Positions 25,429-37,900 of a DNA stretch of 64,000 nucleotides are shown piece after piece (position 1 is the stretch's first letter; each line of letters begins with the position of its first letter). The DNA comes from Larimichthys crocea (taxonomy: Eukaryota; Chordata; Actinopteri; Sciaenidae): assembly GCF_000972845.2 (NCBI RefSeq), contig NC_040033.1, positions 1,478,344 through 1,542,343 of the forward strand. Reading direction: 5' to 3'. Position numbers and translations under genes: made by a program. Below the pieces are notes generated by a model, which worked only from the letters and a program-made list of their open reading frames with translations, searched no databases and had not been told where the DNA came from.

Positions 25429-27340
25429 ACTCCTTCTAGGAAGTTTCCTATCATTATTAGGATCTAAAGAAGTTTTGATTTGTGACACGATTGACTTATT
25501 TGTCTTATTTTTAGGACTTCCAACATGGAAACTGTGTCACTACTAATCTGTTTTGCCAAAGAAAGGTAATGTTGCCTAAATCGGTGGTCCCCAAAATGGG
25601 TTTTCCTGCTGTAGGCCTACATTTTTTAATATACATTTACCCACATAAGAAAAATAAGGAGACAATTTACATCCAATTCAAAGCAAAATTTGAAATCACA
25701 ATATAAAACACTGTAAAACATCCAGCACCCGTCAGAGAAGGCGCTACAATGATTTGTTACTGTAAATAGAGCTAAAAAGAAAAGCTGACACATCTCGGTG
25801 TTCAACACGATCTATAATAACCATATCTGAGTCAGTCAGAGCTATAATCACACGGCACCCTGAGAGCTATTTCCATTCGAGAGGAAGGTAGCTGTCCCAC
25901 AGTGGAAAGCCTCATCTAAAGGTGAAAACTGTCATATGGTGTCAAGACAAACACTGTGGAGTATGGGTCATGTTTTGAAAATGTTAGTCAGTCTGGCCTT
26001 ATTATTAGTTTTATTTTTTCGAGGAAAGTTGGCAGCAGAAAAGCACAAAAACTTTCCGGCTTGGTAGATATGTTTATTAAAATCATTTTCCCCATTGTGC
26101 TGATTGAAGATAAACATTTGGGTTAAATTAGAAATGTTCTATTGCATTAGTCATCTGTACAGTAAAAGAAAACATTTACTGTGTGGGGGTGTCTTTGCTA
26201 TGAACTTTGCGATGTACAGTGTATGGATTTTTCTCGTGTCATGTTCAGTTTACACAGTGTGTTTGCACTGCATTTCTATTTGCCTGACTTTGCCTGCATC
26301 AAACGTGGCTTTCATGTTTAGTTTGCTCTCTTTGAAATGACTTGGCATGATCCAAGCGAACCTCTTTCCATAAAGTTCTGATTAAAATCAAAAGTCTTTA
26401 GATTAATCATGTTGATATTCGTCCCTCTGATACAATTATCCATGGAAGCTTCTTTCATTCATCAAATCCTCAGCAGGTCACTCACTACAAGATTAGACTT
26501 TGTGGGAATTACATTATTAATGGACTGAAAGACTTAAAATCATAGCAGCTATCACGTGTAATTACACCAGAAAATAATGCATAACCTTCATTTTCTCGTA
26601 CACCTTTCATTATCTCCGGACACATTTCTGAACTCAATTAAACCGAAAAAAAAAGTACCACACTGCTGTCGCTGCCGTTAAAGCATTAGTGAGTTATATT
26701 TCAAATCCTAAAACAGTCTGTAATTTAAATGGCACGCGCAGATACCAAAAAGGTTGATGCCAGCTCATTAAATATGTTTTATAACCTGTTTTGCATGTTT
26801 ATAACTGTCTCCTCAACCCTCGTGCCGCCGCGCCTGAGTGCCATATTCAAAGGACCAACTTTATCAGCCGCATTGATTTTCAGTGACGGGCTGATAATGC
26901 CTTTTAGTGTTGTTCTTGCCAAATGCAGCAATAAACGGAGGGAGCGAGACGGCTAGAGACATAAGGCTAAAATAAATTGATCAGTTCAATGCGAGAAAGA
27001 ACAGAGGCCTAATAATGTTTCATTCTAAAATAAAGTCGAGGTAACAGGAAGCAGATCAACGATTTCCTCTGGGCCCGGTTAAGACGCGTTCATGGTTTCT
27101 TTTTAAGGAGTTTTCTCCCTCATTCAGTTTATGAGGTTGTAATTACAACAGATCAACAGAGAAGCTCAGATCAATTTAATTCTCTTTGCCTATCCTGTCC
27201 TGTCGGCCTAGACTGTTGTCCCCTGCTACCCAATGTGGTTAGCATTCGTTGTTTTTCTTCTCCAGCGCTGAGGAATGACAAACAGCAGATGTTAATGGCA
27301 AGGATATTTTGTGGGTGACCCTTCAGCCTCACATGCGGCT

Positions 27341-27373
27341 ACACACACATACATGCATGCATACATACATACG
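27341..27373. repeat. (AC)n/(CATA)n microsatellite
   Basis: AC dinucleotides pass into ATGC and CATA tetranucleotides. Confidence 0.85.
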
Positions 27374-27885
27374 AAATACGTAGGGTTATTCCAAGAAGCC
27401 ATTATTAGTTTGCCATGTGAGAGACACATCAAATACATATTTTGTATGCTGATTATAACCCTAGTGCTGTTTCAGTGAAAACAAAATCTCATGTTGTTCC
27501 GGAGTGCTGAGAGAGCCATATGCATTGCAGCCGCGACGCACATCAACATTCTTATGTGATGAAAATAGACATCAGTATTCACCCTGCATTTGCCTATTGG
27601 AATAAAAAAAAAAAAAACACAGCTATCCAGGAAAATATATATTATATGTCAGGAACGCATATTACCAAGTAAATGCTGACTGATTATATTTAACATGCAG
27701 CACTAGCGAATCGCAAATTGCTAACCTGATGTCAGATTGCTCCCGGTGGAATTTAAGACGCAATCAGCTGAAAAACGTGCAACACTGTATGACCAGACTC
27801 TTATTTACTGGGCGGTGATGTGTACTTCCCCTCATGTGAATGTATTTCTTGACAGGTTCTGGCTTCATGCATAGAAGACATCTGT

Positions 27886-27921
27886 TTAAACTCACAGACC
27901 GACTGCAGTCTGTGAGTTTAA
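27886..27921. repeat. 14-bp perfect inverted repeat, 8-nt loop
   Basis: Left arm TTAAACTCACAGAC (27886-27899), loop CGACTGCA, right arm GTCTGTGAGTTTAA (27908-27921). No further pairing outside the arms, so the stem is shorter than a microRNA precursor. Confidence 0.8.
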
Positions 27922-28856
27922 TCCTGAAAATTCAGGGTTTTCAGTTTCTCTAAATAACTCTTATCTGTACAGAAATGCATGTGTCCTAATTCACGGTTTT
28001 GTTAAAGTGTAATTCATCAGACCTACAAAAGATTCAAACCATGTTGGAGAATAACAAATACTGTTCCCCCCTTTTAATGACAAGAATTCCTTCAGAAAAC
28101 ACAATTTCCATAAAGCAACACAGATAAAAGACTTGTCATCTCATCATCTTGAGACAAGAGACTGACACCAAGCAAACAATGTGACAGGTTAAAACTAAGT
28201 AATATATTATCTGCTTAGCAGCAACATATAGAGACAGCTAAGAAGAACCAAGACTTCTTTTCAGTGTTACAGTTTCAATGAACCTGCGGTGATGGTCACT
28301 ACAGCTCGCATTCATTTTTATCTACTTTAAACTCTCAGAATACAAGGTTCAGTAGATACGCTTTCTCAGATTTTGATGGTCAAGGTTTCGACATGAGTAT
28401 TGTAAAATACGTGCACGACCTTCCCAAGTTTAAGAGGAAATACATCATTGAAAAAAACCAAAAATGAGAAATGAAAGATCTCAACCATAGAGCATATTTA
28501 GTATTGAAATTAGATTTTTTTTAAAGAGACACCTCCTGAATTGGGGTTAAACCAATGCACACAACAAAATAAAACATTTAAGACATGTCGTGTGTGAATG
28601 ATCGCTCTGTAAAAGTTAGTGGTTGTGCTAAAGGATAAAAAGTCTTTTCAAGATGAAAGACAGGCTGTGATATTATAAATTATGCCGACTGTATAGAGAG
28701 GAACTTCTAAGGCTTGTTCCTAAAACTAGAGAGCCAAGCTTTGTTTACAAGATATATTTCAGCCCAAAATAAAATCTGAGATAATTCTCAAACCCCAAGG
28801 TATCTGTAAAGATGTAGCACACTTATGTTACTGAATATTTACTGGAATACGTATGA

Positions 28857-28883
28857 GTGTGTGTGTGTATGTGTGTGTGTGTG
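28857..28883. repeat. (GT)n microsatellite
   Basis: GT repeats interrupted once by TAT. Confidence 0.9.
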
Positions 28884-30060
28884 AATGAGCTTTCTTGGGA
28901 TTATATCTCTGATCATTACCAAAACACAGGCCATGCATCATTTTTGCTTCCTTTTCATCCACTACTCGTATTTCAAAAATGATTTTAATATACTTTATCT
29001 GTAGAAGTGCATCTGGTTCTTTAAAGGTCTGGTTTTATATTACATGAAAAAGGTCATGCAATAAATGAGACCACTCAGTAAAACTTCAAAGGTCGCAATG
29101 ATGTCCTCCTTTTTTTGTTTGTTTGCAAGAATAAGAGCTTTAACGCAGCACAAATCTAAATCTGTCAAACCTCTATGGATAGCTCAGTATACCAGCACCC
29201 AGTAAATCTTCCGCTAAATATTCTGACACTGAATTAATGCTTACTTAAGATGCAACTTGGGATTACTCCTCACCATGGGCAAAGAAAATCATATGAGCAC
29301 ATTCAAATCATAGACAGATTGATTGACACCCCATCAAGCAATGTCCTCGCACCATATGCCAACTCATGTTGATAAGCTGCAGGCAATTCATCATAGTCAG
29401 GAAGAACACATCCCCAGCCTGCATGTTTTAATGGTTTGTAAACTCTGCAATGCAGCTAAAATATGAGAGTAAACTGTAGGCAGTTTGAGCTTCTGGTCAC
29501 AAACGAGCAAAAAACGATTCCAGAATCGATTGTTTTCCTAATTTAAAACTGTTGTTCTGCTGTTACTGTATGTCTCATCTGTTCAGCCGGCATTTGGGCT
29601 CATGCCAGAGAGCTGTGTTGATGTCAAATCAAATGCGATTATGGCCTCTAAATTTACCATCTGATTGGCCAGACCAGTGAGCAGTCTTTGCTAATTATAT
29701 TAAACCTCTGAAAATGGAAAGGGCAACTTCCAGATTCCAGTCTGCAATGCAGACGATGTGGATTGTCTGTTTAGGTATAGATTACACTGATAGACTTAGT
29801 AACATTAGTTAAAAATACATATGAGTAACAATGAACGCATACTGGAATGGGAATCATAAAGAAAGAAAGAAAAAAAGATCTACTAAGTGGTTCCCTTGTT
29901 GCACAATAGCCTTATAAAAAAAACGAACGTAAGGAAATTGAATGTGACAAGTTTGTGGTTGTTGCCAAGAATCATTGTGAATTACGTAAGATATCTTAGA
30001 CAGCTTGTCAAGAGTAAAAAGTTGAAAGCAAGACTGTATTTGTAAGAAAATCCCCCAAAA

Positions 30061-30466
30061 CTGCATCCTGCTTATCCTGGGTCAGGGCACTGTGGCAACA
30101 GGTTTAGCAGGGTGTTTCAGACACCCCTTTTCCCAGAGGCTTCCTAGGCCAGATGGTATATGTAGTCCCACCAGTGGTTTCTAGGTCCGCCCTTGTGTCT
30201 CCTACCAGGTGAACATGCCCGGAAGACCCACAAGGCAAAACACCCAGGAGAAATCCTAATTAGATGCCCGAATCACCTCAGCTAGCTGCTTTCAACGTGA
30301 AGGAACAGCAGCTCCAATCTGTGCGCTCTCTCCGGATGTCCAGCCACGTTGTGGAGAGAACAAATTTTGGCCTACTTGACCTTATTTTGTATCAGCAATC
30401 TTATTTTTTAGGTCACTACCCAAAGCTCCTGACCATGGGTGAGGAACGGATTGGAATGTAGATAGT
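30061..30466 (-). mobile_element. LINE reverse-transcriptase C-terminal remnant, minus strand
   Basis: Minus-strand reading gives pieces such as LLFLHVESS, GHLIRISPGC and VFRACSPGRRHKGGPRNHWW followed by DYIYHLA, with in-frame stops. These match the order of the post-RT segment of a common fish non-LTR retrotransposon (GHLVRM, then FRACP-GRR-RGRPRTRW-RDY). Further right, the plus strand has GGTCACTACCCAAAGCTCCT then GACCATGGGTGAGGAACGGA, the reverse of the region encoding the family's LTYG-ELW-like segment. It is broken by stops and lacks the catalytic FADD region, so it is a dead 3' fragment. The exact clade (L2, Rex or another) cannot be settled by eye. Confidence 0.75.
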
Positions 30467-33400
30467 CTTGGTACTAGGAATGTAGAAAATTTTCTTATAT
30501 TGAAGTGACAAATCCGTCTAGTGGCCCAAAAAAAAAGATATGACATGGATTTCAGTGGAAGGAGGTCTGGATTGTTGGATGGGTCAAAAGGATTTTGGAT
30601 TTTGACATCTAAAATATTTTTTCACTTCCCGTTTCAATGTTGGTTTCTACAAACCATGACTAGTTATTTAACTGAAAGCACAACCTGTCCCAATCCTAAC
30701 AAAGTCATGTTTGTGCTTGAATCCAATTAAATCTCAACAATGGTGATGTCAGATCAGAAAAAAATGTTTTATTTTTTGCAATGGTGGTTCGTAATGGTCT
30801 TGGAAGTCCTCCAGCCGGTACATCAGAAAACAGTTATATGTATTGTTCCGAAGGGCAATTAAAACCAATTCTTTTTGTCGTTTCAGTTTAGGAGATGTGC
30901 TGGCCAGCAGTATAGACTGCCTCTCACCTTTGGGTATAGTTTGAGTATGATTTATGATCCTTCATGTGCCACTGTAAGATTTATTTTTATTTTATGGTTT
31001 TACATTGTAATTTAATGCACATATTTGTATGTTCGAGCACTTAATATATCTTAAATGAAAGACAAAATTTGCAGTTTCTATCTGTAATAAAAATGTAGGG
31101 CATTTTTCTTCCCTGAGAACATGCATGTAGATTTATTGCTTTCCTTTTCAGGCATTTCACAAGGGGTACACTTTGTTATGACCTTAAAGGCCATTCCGGA
31201 TGATAGATTTTGGTGGTAATAGCCATTTTAATATTACTGTTTGTTACTAAGAGCATCTGAGTCAGCAGGGCATAGCTTCAAAGGCTTAATGGGGCAAAAT
31301 AAATTGCCACACCAAGGGAAAGATACAGCACTAATCACACCATTAACATTGAGCATCAGCCCAAAGTGGCCATGTTTGTTTGAAGTGTCGAGAAATGAAC
31401 TTGGGTCAAATCAAATTAAGGGCAATGGGACCACATAAATAGAGGAGGATATGCACCCCTCTCATTTTTGTAAAGAGTATGTGTGTGTGTTTTTCACCCT
31501 CAACCTCTTTTCCATTAGATTTAAAAATGAGAATTTCAGCATGTCCTTCAACACAAATTTCATTGTGTTCTGCTCTCTCTCTGTTCGTTCACGATCATAG
31601 AAACTGAGCTCTAAAGCGTTAAGTATAGTTGTAATTACTTGGAGTCTTTGTTTTATGACTCTCTGGCCAAATAGTCAGCCTTGTCATACAGGAATCTATT
31701 GCAGATTCACTTAGGCTTATAGTGCCATTAGGTTTTATGTGAAGACATTTTCAAGCCCCATTTAGGGCTTTTGTATATATCAATTATTTTTATATGCAGA
31801 CAAATCCTACAGAACTACAATGTTGCACTCAACAAGTATCATATGTACAAAAATGAATCCATGTTGTGGGAGTTGGATTGTTTCTCTTGACTGTTTGTTG
31901 CAAAAGAAGTCTGATAATAATGAACTGGATCTGTTGGTAACTCGAGGACTGCACAGAAACTGCACTGATGCTTTGAGACTTTGTGTTTCTGCTCGCCAAA
32001 ATAACAACACACTTGTTACAATGGCTGTGTACAAGTCACACATATACCACACATATTTCTTCTAAACACTCACAAACACTGAGCCACACTTTTTATATAA
32101 AGAGTACTTTATCAACAGGAGTATGACTTTAGAAAGACCTTGGATCCTGTCAAGCCAGTTTTTGATAACTTGTTTCTCAGGGAGAAACGGTCGCAATGAA
32201 TCCTTGACATTGTCTTCATAGTTTAGCCTTCAAGGCTGAAATCTCAAAAAACATGATGAGTACATGCTTCTCTTACAATTTTGTTTAAGCATAAGCAACA
32301 ATAATATTTGAACCTTTGACTTTCTATTTGAGACTGGATGCTCAAAAGGTAAGAAGTAATATTTAAACAAACTCCAAAACTTGAGGGTAACACAAGGAAA
32401 TCTTTTAAATAACTGTAGTCATAACAAATATATACACACAGCTTTGTTTTGCACTGAAGGGCCTATGTGCCCAATTTTTATATTGTTGCTTGTACCTGAG
32501 TTTTTGGATGACAGCTCAATAAATGATGATTGATGTCTCATGTAACCCTAATCCAATACTCTCTTGAGGTTAAAAAGACATGCACACAGGGTAGCACAAA
32601 CAAAGGACTGGAGCTGTCACCTGTTTTCCAAAGATCAAGTCTGACTGAATTTAAAATGACAAACTAAAGATCTCAAAAGACATAAGTATAAAAATAATCT
32701 CGAAAAACACAAAACAACTGAACGGGAAAGCACGATACAGTACATCTTGCTGTCTTATGAGTGACAGCATTTTTTAAGTTTCTGGACATGGGCCAACTGA
32801 AGCAGAGTGTGCCAAGTAGTGAGCATTATCTGTTGGTTTCCACTTTCGCACATGGGTGGCGAACTAGCAGGTGACTATGCAGACCCGTTTTCATGTTTGT
32901 ACGAAGTCGACGAACTTTGTTAGTTACCTTTCCATCAACAGGGTAGAAACCACTTCCACACAATGCTTCTCAGATGCTTAGGTGTCGTGACTGTCTGCTT
33001 TGGAGTAGTAGCAAACATCATTACAGTCCTAGTTTACCGAGATCAATCCAATATGTAGTTGGTCGAGCTGAGCACTGTTTGTTGGATAAGGCACAAGGCA
33101 AACTACTTCCAATGATCCGTTGCACTTATAGATTGGAAATGAATTCAAACAGGGCATTACAGTTCCAATATTAACCCTACAAAAATTAGATAGTTTTGTT
33201 AAACCTATAGATTGCATCTTTTGGCCCAAGAGGCATCTGAAGTCCTCTCAAAAACTCAGCAATTGTACTGAATGGAAATGCATAGCGTTACCACCCATAT
33301 TGCATTCTATCAACATATCAACATTTTTTCAGATAGCATATGAAATCTGTATCTGTCCATCCATCCATCAACCCTGACATCTTTTTTCATGACTCTTCAC

Positions 33401-34914
33401 AGCGCTATAAAAATCCAAATATACTTTCTGCTCTGGAATTAGATGTTGCCATTAAACATAAATTGCTGCTGTAAATTAGCTGCATATGGATGTCATTCAT
33501 CGGAGACGGCACCAGTGTCACGGCATCTGAAAATGCATTAAACATTACGGAGCTTCACCGTGTGACTGTGACGGAAGCAGCAGGGCACTTTGGGATCTCT
33601 CGTGGGCTAATTGATCTTAAAGATCTCTAGCATCCAAAACGGGATGAGCCTCATCCTATTTCCTGTGTTCTCCTTCTTTTTATTCGGAAGCTGTGATGTA
33701 CAAATGTCCCCGATTGTCTTTGATTGACTGACAGAGGAAGAACAACCGCTTCATGGTAGTGAAAGTAAGGGCAACATGAATGTATAATGCATTTCTCTTT
33801 CGCTCTGTTGTTGCCTTGGGTATTCAAATTGTGTTTGCGGGGAAGAGGAAACCAAATCAGGCCTGTGCATAAACTCCCTTTGATTGACTGTTGATGAATT
33901 CTTCAGAGATCACTGGAGGTAAACTACTGTATAATGGAAAGGTTTAATATTGACAGCTATCCAGTAAAATTCACTCCTGAATCCGGAATTCCCTCCAGGT
34001 GGATAAACAAGGATTTCCACTTAGTAGTGCTGCGGTAATTAAATATATAAAAGTTGTAACAACATTGGCTTTCTTTCGTAGGAATATACTAACCATACCT
34101 CTGTCTGTTTAGACTCCTCTCTCCCTCTGAATGTGCCTGTGATCTGTGCTGTACAATGAAATATTCATTACTCTCTGGTATTTCCACATCTGATTTACCA
34201 CTGAAATCTGAATCTTAATACCCGTGTCGGGAATTTATTGGTTTTACATTTAAAACACACTGTGAGGCTTATTCCCTTGAGTGGAATTCTATTCTGTGAT
34301 TTATGAAGATGGAAAAAAATGAACACAAAGGAACTAATTTTCCAACATCTGGAACTCTTGGGAGTGACATTTCATTTGGGACTGACTAAAAGCACGACTC
34401 TGTTTTGACTGTTTTGGTTGAATGATAATAGAAGGAGAAATGTTGGAAAATACAGGAGAATGACAGTTGCATTTTTATTGCCAGAGTACAAAATGTTGTG
34501 AAGAATGCTGTAGAGCTGTATAGAGGAACAGACCTTTGTATGTCCACTGCAGTAATATGTTTGTTTCATCGTCAAACAGAACAACTTTTTATTGTTGGCT
34601 TGGCAACCAAGTCAACTTGAGCTCGATGAATGAATTGAGTGACTCACTTGCATTTTAGTTGAATTCCATTAAAAGACTTTGAAAACACATTACACAACAT
34701 GACAGCCATTGTTATTCCATCAAGCATGGTGCCGTCTCGGCTAAAACTTGAAATGGTGCCACGCGGCAGTAAAGTCAGATTAATGGCCACAGTGATTGTC
34801 ACCTTATCAATCAAAGTATTGGAACCGCATCTGTTTAGATCTTTTAAGATAGTGGCATAGCTTTATTAAATTAGTTTTTGAGTTTATCATGTTTGGTACA
34901 CACCCACTGGCAGT
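30467..34914. other. Non-coding stretch, possible conserved non-coding DNA
   Basis: No exon recognised; the frames near 31820-32052 are open on both strands and have no family features. The parts at 33420-33660 and 34700-34870 look unlike neutral AT-rich filler and may be conserved regulatory DNA, though this cannot be tested without alignments. Confidence 0.4.
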
Positions 34915-37900
34915 GGTTGTGATAGGAGTGAGACAACAAGCTTATCTCTATCCTATAAGTTTAATGGATGATACTTGAATGTCAGACGGGTCTAATAGCG
35001 TCTAAAAGTCTAAAAGTGTTGGTTGCAAACTGCTATGTAAAGAGACTATTAGGTAACTAGCTCACCTTTATATTTGTGGTTATTTTAGCTTATGCATTGC
35101 GTTGCGTCCTTGGTGGGATTTTGGTCCTAAATTTGGTGGCACTCAGAACTTTCATTGTCTTGTTGCAGCCAGCTGCTAGTATCCGTTCCTGTAGAAGAAG
35201 ATGATTAACTGTATAGATCCCTCACTCAAGCTTTACATATATATATATATCCCCTAAATGCAACCACACACTACACAAAGGGCTTATGGACATGCAAATG
35301 TGGAGAGATGCTCGAGGTACTGAGGTAAACTGGCTTCTCTCCAGATACCAGTCCATTCTCCATACTGTGGAACAGGCTGGCTTTCAGCTGGACACATCCG
35401 GTTCCAAAGCTACGTCCCCATTGACCAAGCTTTAGGTGTTTCTCACAGGAATCCGTCGCTATGCTGTGATGTCGACATGAAGGTGTTTCCTGGGTTTGTT
35501 GTTTCCCAACAGTGTTGACGTTGTTGAGCCACTCAAAACTCACATTTAGTGCAGATCCTGTCCACTTCTATGCTGCATAACCAGGAGGGTTGAATGCTCA
35601 AAAACATTTAGCTGTTCTCAACATATCTAAGAAGAGAAGATTTTGACAGATGTCAACTTCTGTTTGGGACTGGTCAGAAACACACGGTGTGATGCATGGT
35701 GGACGCCCACCACAAAAACATTTCAGTTCGGTTTCTAACAGCGCTTACTCAGAGTCAACTTCTATATCTCTGAGTCACAACAATGAGTGTGTCCCAGCAA
35801 CAAGCGTGTCCCAGCAGTGTTTAGTGTCTCCTGGAAATAGTTCTCATTGCTGGCTGGGCTTCTTGGTTGTGTTTTCTCACTTAACGGCATTGTGTTCAGC
35901 CCTCAGGGCCACTGTATGGCCTTCTCCACACTTCTTGCTGTAACTGACCACTGTTGTTAGTATCAGATCAGGCCCCATGAAGTAAAAAAAACTAAATGTA
36001 ATCATAGTTTTGCTTGCTAGTCACTATCTTTATTAACTTGTCTACCCTTAAACAAACTTCTTCTGTTGTCAGTTTGGGTTTTGTTATCACTCCCAAAGCT
36101 CTGCAAAGGACTTAGACTTGCAGCTTCGCTTTTCATTCCAATGCCAAGAATACAGTGGTATTTTTCTTAACTGTCCAAATGTACTGAAGTAAGCAAGTAT
36201 ATTCTACAGTCTGACTTTAATGGCTCCCAACAGATTTCTCAGAATCTGCCTTAAAAAGTCATTGAGTCAGAATTTAGAGTCACTGACATGCAAGTAGGAT
36301 TTGTACTTTGTGAATGTCAATCCGATCCCGATAATATGAAATCCCTATGCTGTAGTAAACAAACATGGCATCGGCAAACACCTTGAGTCTCATTTGTCAG
36401 ATTGAGTCCAACCCCTCCCACCCAAAAAAAACATAAATAAATTAATAAACAAACGATCAATGCCTCAAACAGGGGAGGGGAACTCGTGCAGCTTCGGGGA
36501 TCAAAATGTCACAGAGGTAGCTCAAGCCCTCAAAGGTAAGAAGTGACACCACAGTAACTACCTTACATGTTAATTAGTGCATGAGATTTTCACACAGCAG
36601 AATATCCAGAAGCCACACACACAAGTGTTAGATTGCTTTGTTGTTGCATCAGTATGATGCAGGGGTTGCTCTGTATCTCTGTGTGGTGTTTATTCATTAA
36701 TTTATGGAGTAGTTCCTCTGATCCTATTTCAGAGAGAATACAAAGGCGTTGTCCTTTTTTGTGCGCATGGATCTAAGTCACTGTTAAAACACAGGTGCCT
36801 TATCCGCACTGTACAACCTTCCTTTGTGTCTGTGTGTGCGTGTATGTATGCGGCGTCTCAGAAAAATCCTTTTTTAAAGTGCGTGGAATCCTAAGCTTTG
36901 CTGTGATTTCTAATAATTGCAGACTTAGAGATATTCATCCTGAGCATGTAATTTGCAAATTAAATTCTGCAGGGTGAGATTTAGTGAATACAGAAGTGCA
37001 GCGAGTCATCAGACATTCAGACGTCCTCACCATGTTTTTCTGCTCGTAGCCGTGTAAATTCTATGTTTCTGTTGTCATGTTAAAGTGTCGAGACACGATT
37101 GGAAAAAGGCTCCGAATACATCAGGACCTTTTCTTTTTTTTCAGCTGTTTCCAGGACATCTCTCAATCAGCAACCTGTGCGAATGCATCTCAGCAAATGT
37201 CGAGCTCATTGTTGCAATTCAGGAGGTAATTAGATGATACTCATCCTGCGTAAATTGAAGTTTCTTGTTTTCTTCCTTTGTCTCTCTTTGCCTCTTTGAC
37301 ACATAGAAACAAGCTTGTCATTACAAAGAATTAAATTAACAATCCATAACATTGTACAATTGATTCAGGGATAATGGCAGCTCAACACATAGCCCGCTCA
37401 TCATCGTATATATTCACATTTATTGTTCTGAACAGCAGCTGGTGGGTAGATCTTTTAGAAAAAAAAAAAAAAAAGGCCTGATGGACAGGAACTGATGTGT
37501 GGGTGTTTAGCGTGAGCTAAACTTAAATTAAAAATAGATATCACAGCACTAGCGAGTATGAAAACACCAGTAGCACCAGAAACAAAATAAATGATCCCTC
37601 AGGATGTACTCTGCACAACAAAGGTGCCACTGAAAATTAATCTTTGCTTCCTCTTTTTTTTTTTTTTACACGAACCTGTGAAGAAAATTCATTGCGATGC
37701 GTGAATGTGAGACTGAGGTTGAATCTTTTTAGGCCTGTGTGACAAAATGTAAATGGAAAAAAAACAAGTATAAGAGCAGCTATCAGACAAGGATGCATGG
37801 TGACCTTTTGATGGGATTATGTGAAGGCTAAAGAGACTTAATCAAATGGAACCCTCCCTGCCACAGCGTGCTTTGACAGGTGCTGTGCATGAGCAGTGAA

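Larger units (their letters stand above)
25429..30060. other. Non-coding stretch, possible conserved non-coding DNA
   Basis: No exon recognised. It holds microsatellites (27341-27373 and 28857-28883) and a 14-bp perfect hairpin (27886-27921). The part around 26700-27260 has balanced composition, few homopolymers and homeodomain-like TAAT cores, so it may include conserved non-coding elements. That is inference only. Confidence 0.4.

Noticed and set aside
25583..25600. hAT terminus (GGTGGTCCCCAAAATGGG)
   Set aside because: A single short match with no partner terminus or target duplication nearby.
27886..27921. MicroRNA precursor
   Set aside because: The stem is 14 bp with an 8-nt loop and no pairing beyond it, too short for Drosha/Dicer processing.
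33351..33375. Short CCATCCATCCATC tract as a SINE tail
   Set aside because: Too short and without the neighbouring blocks of the family.
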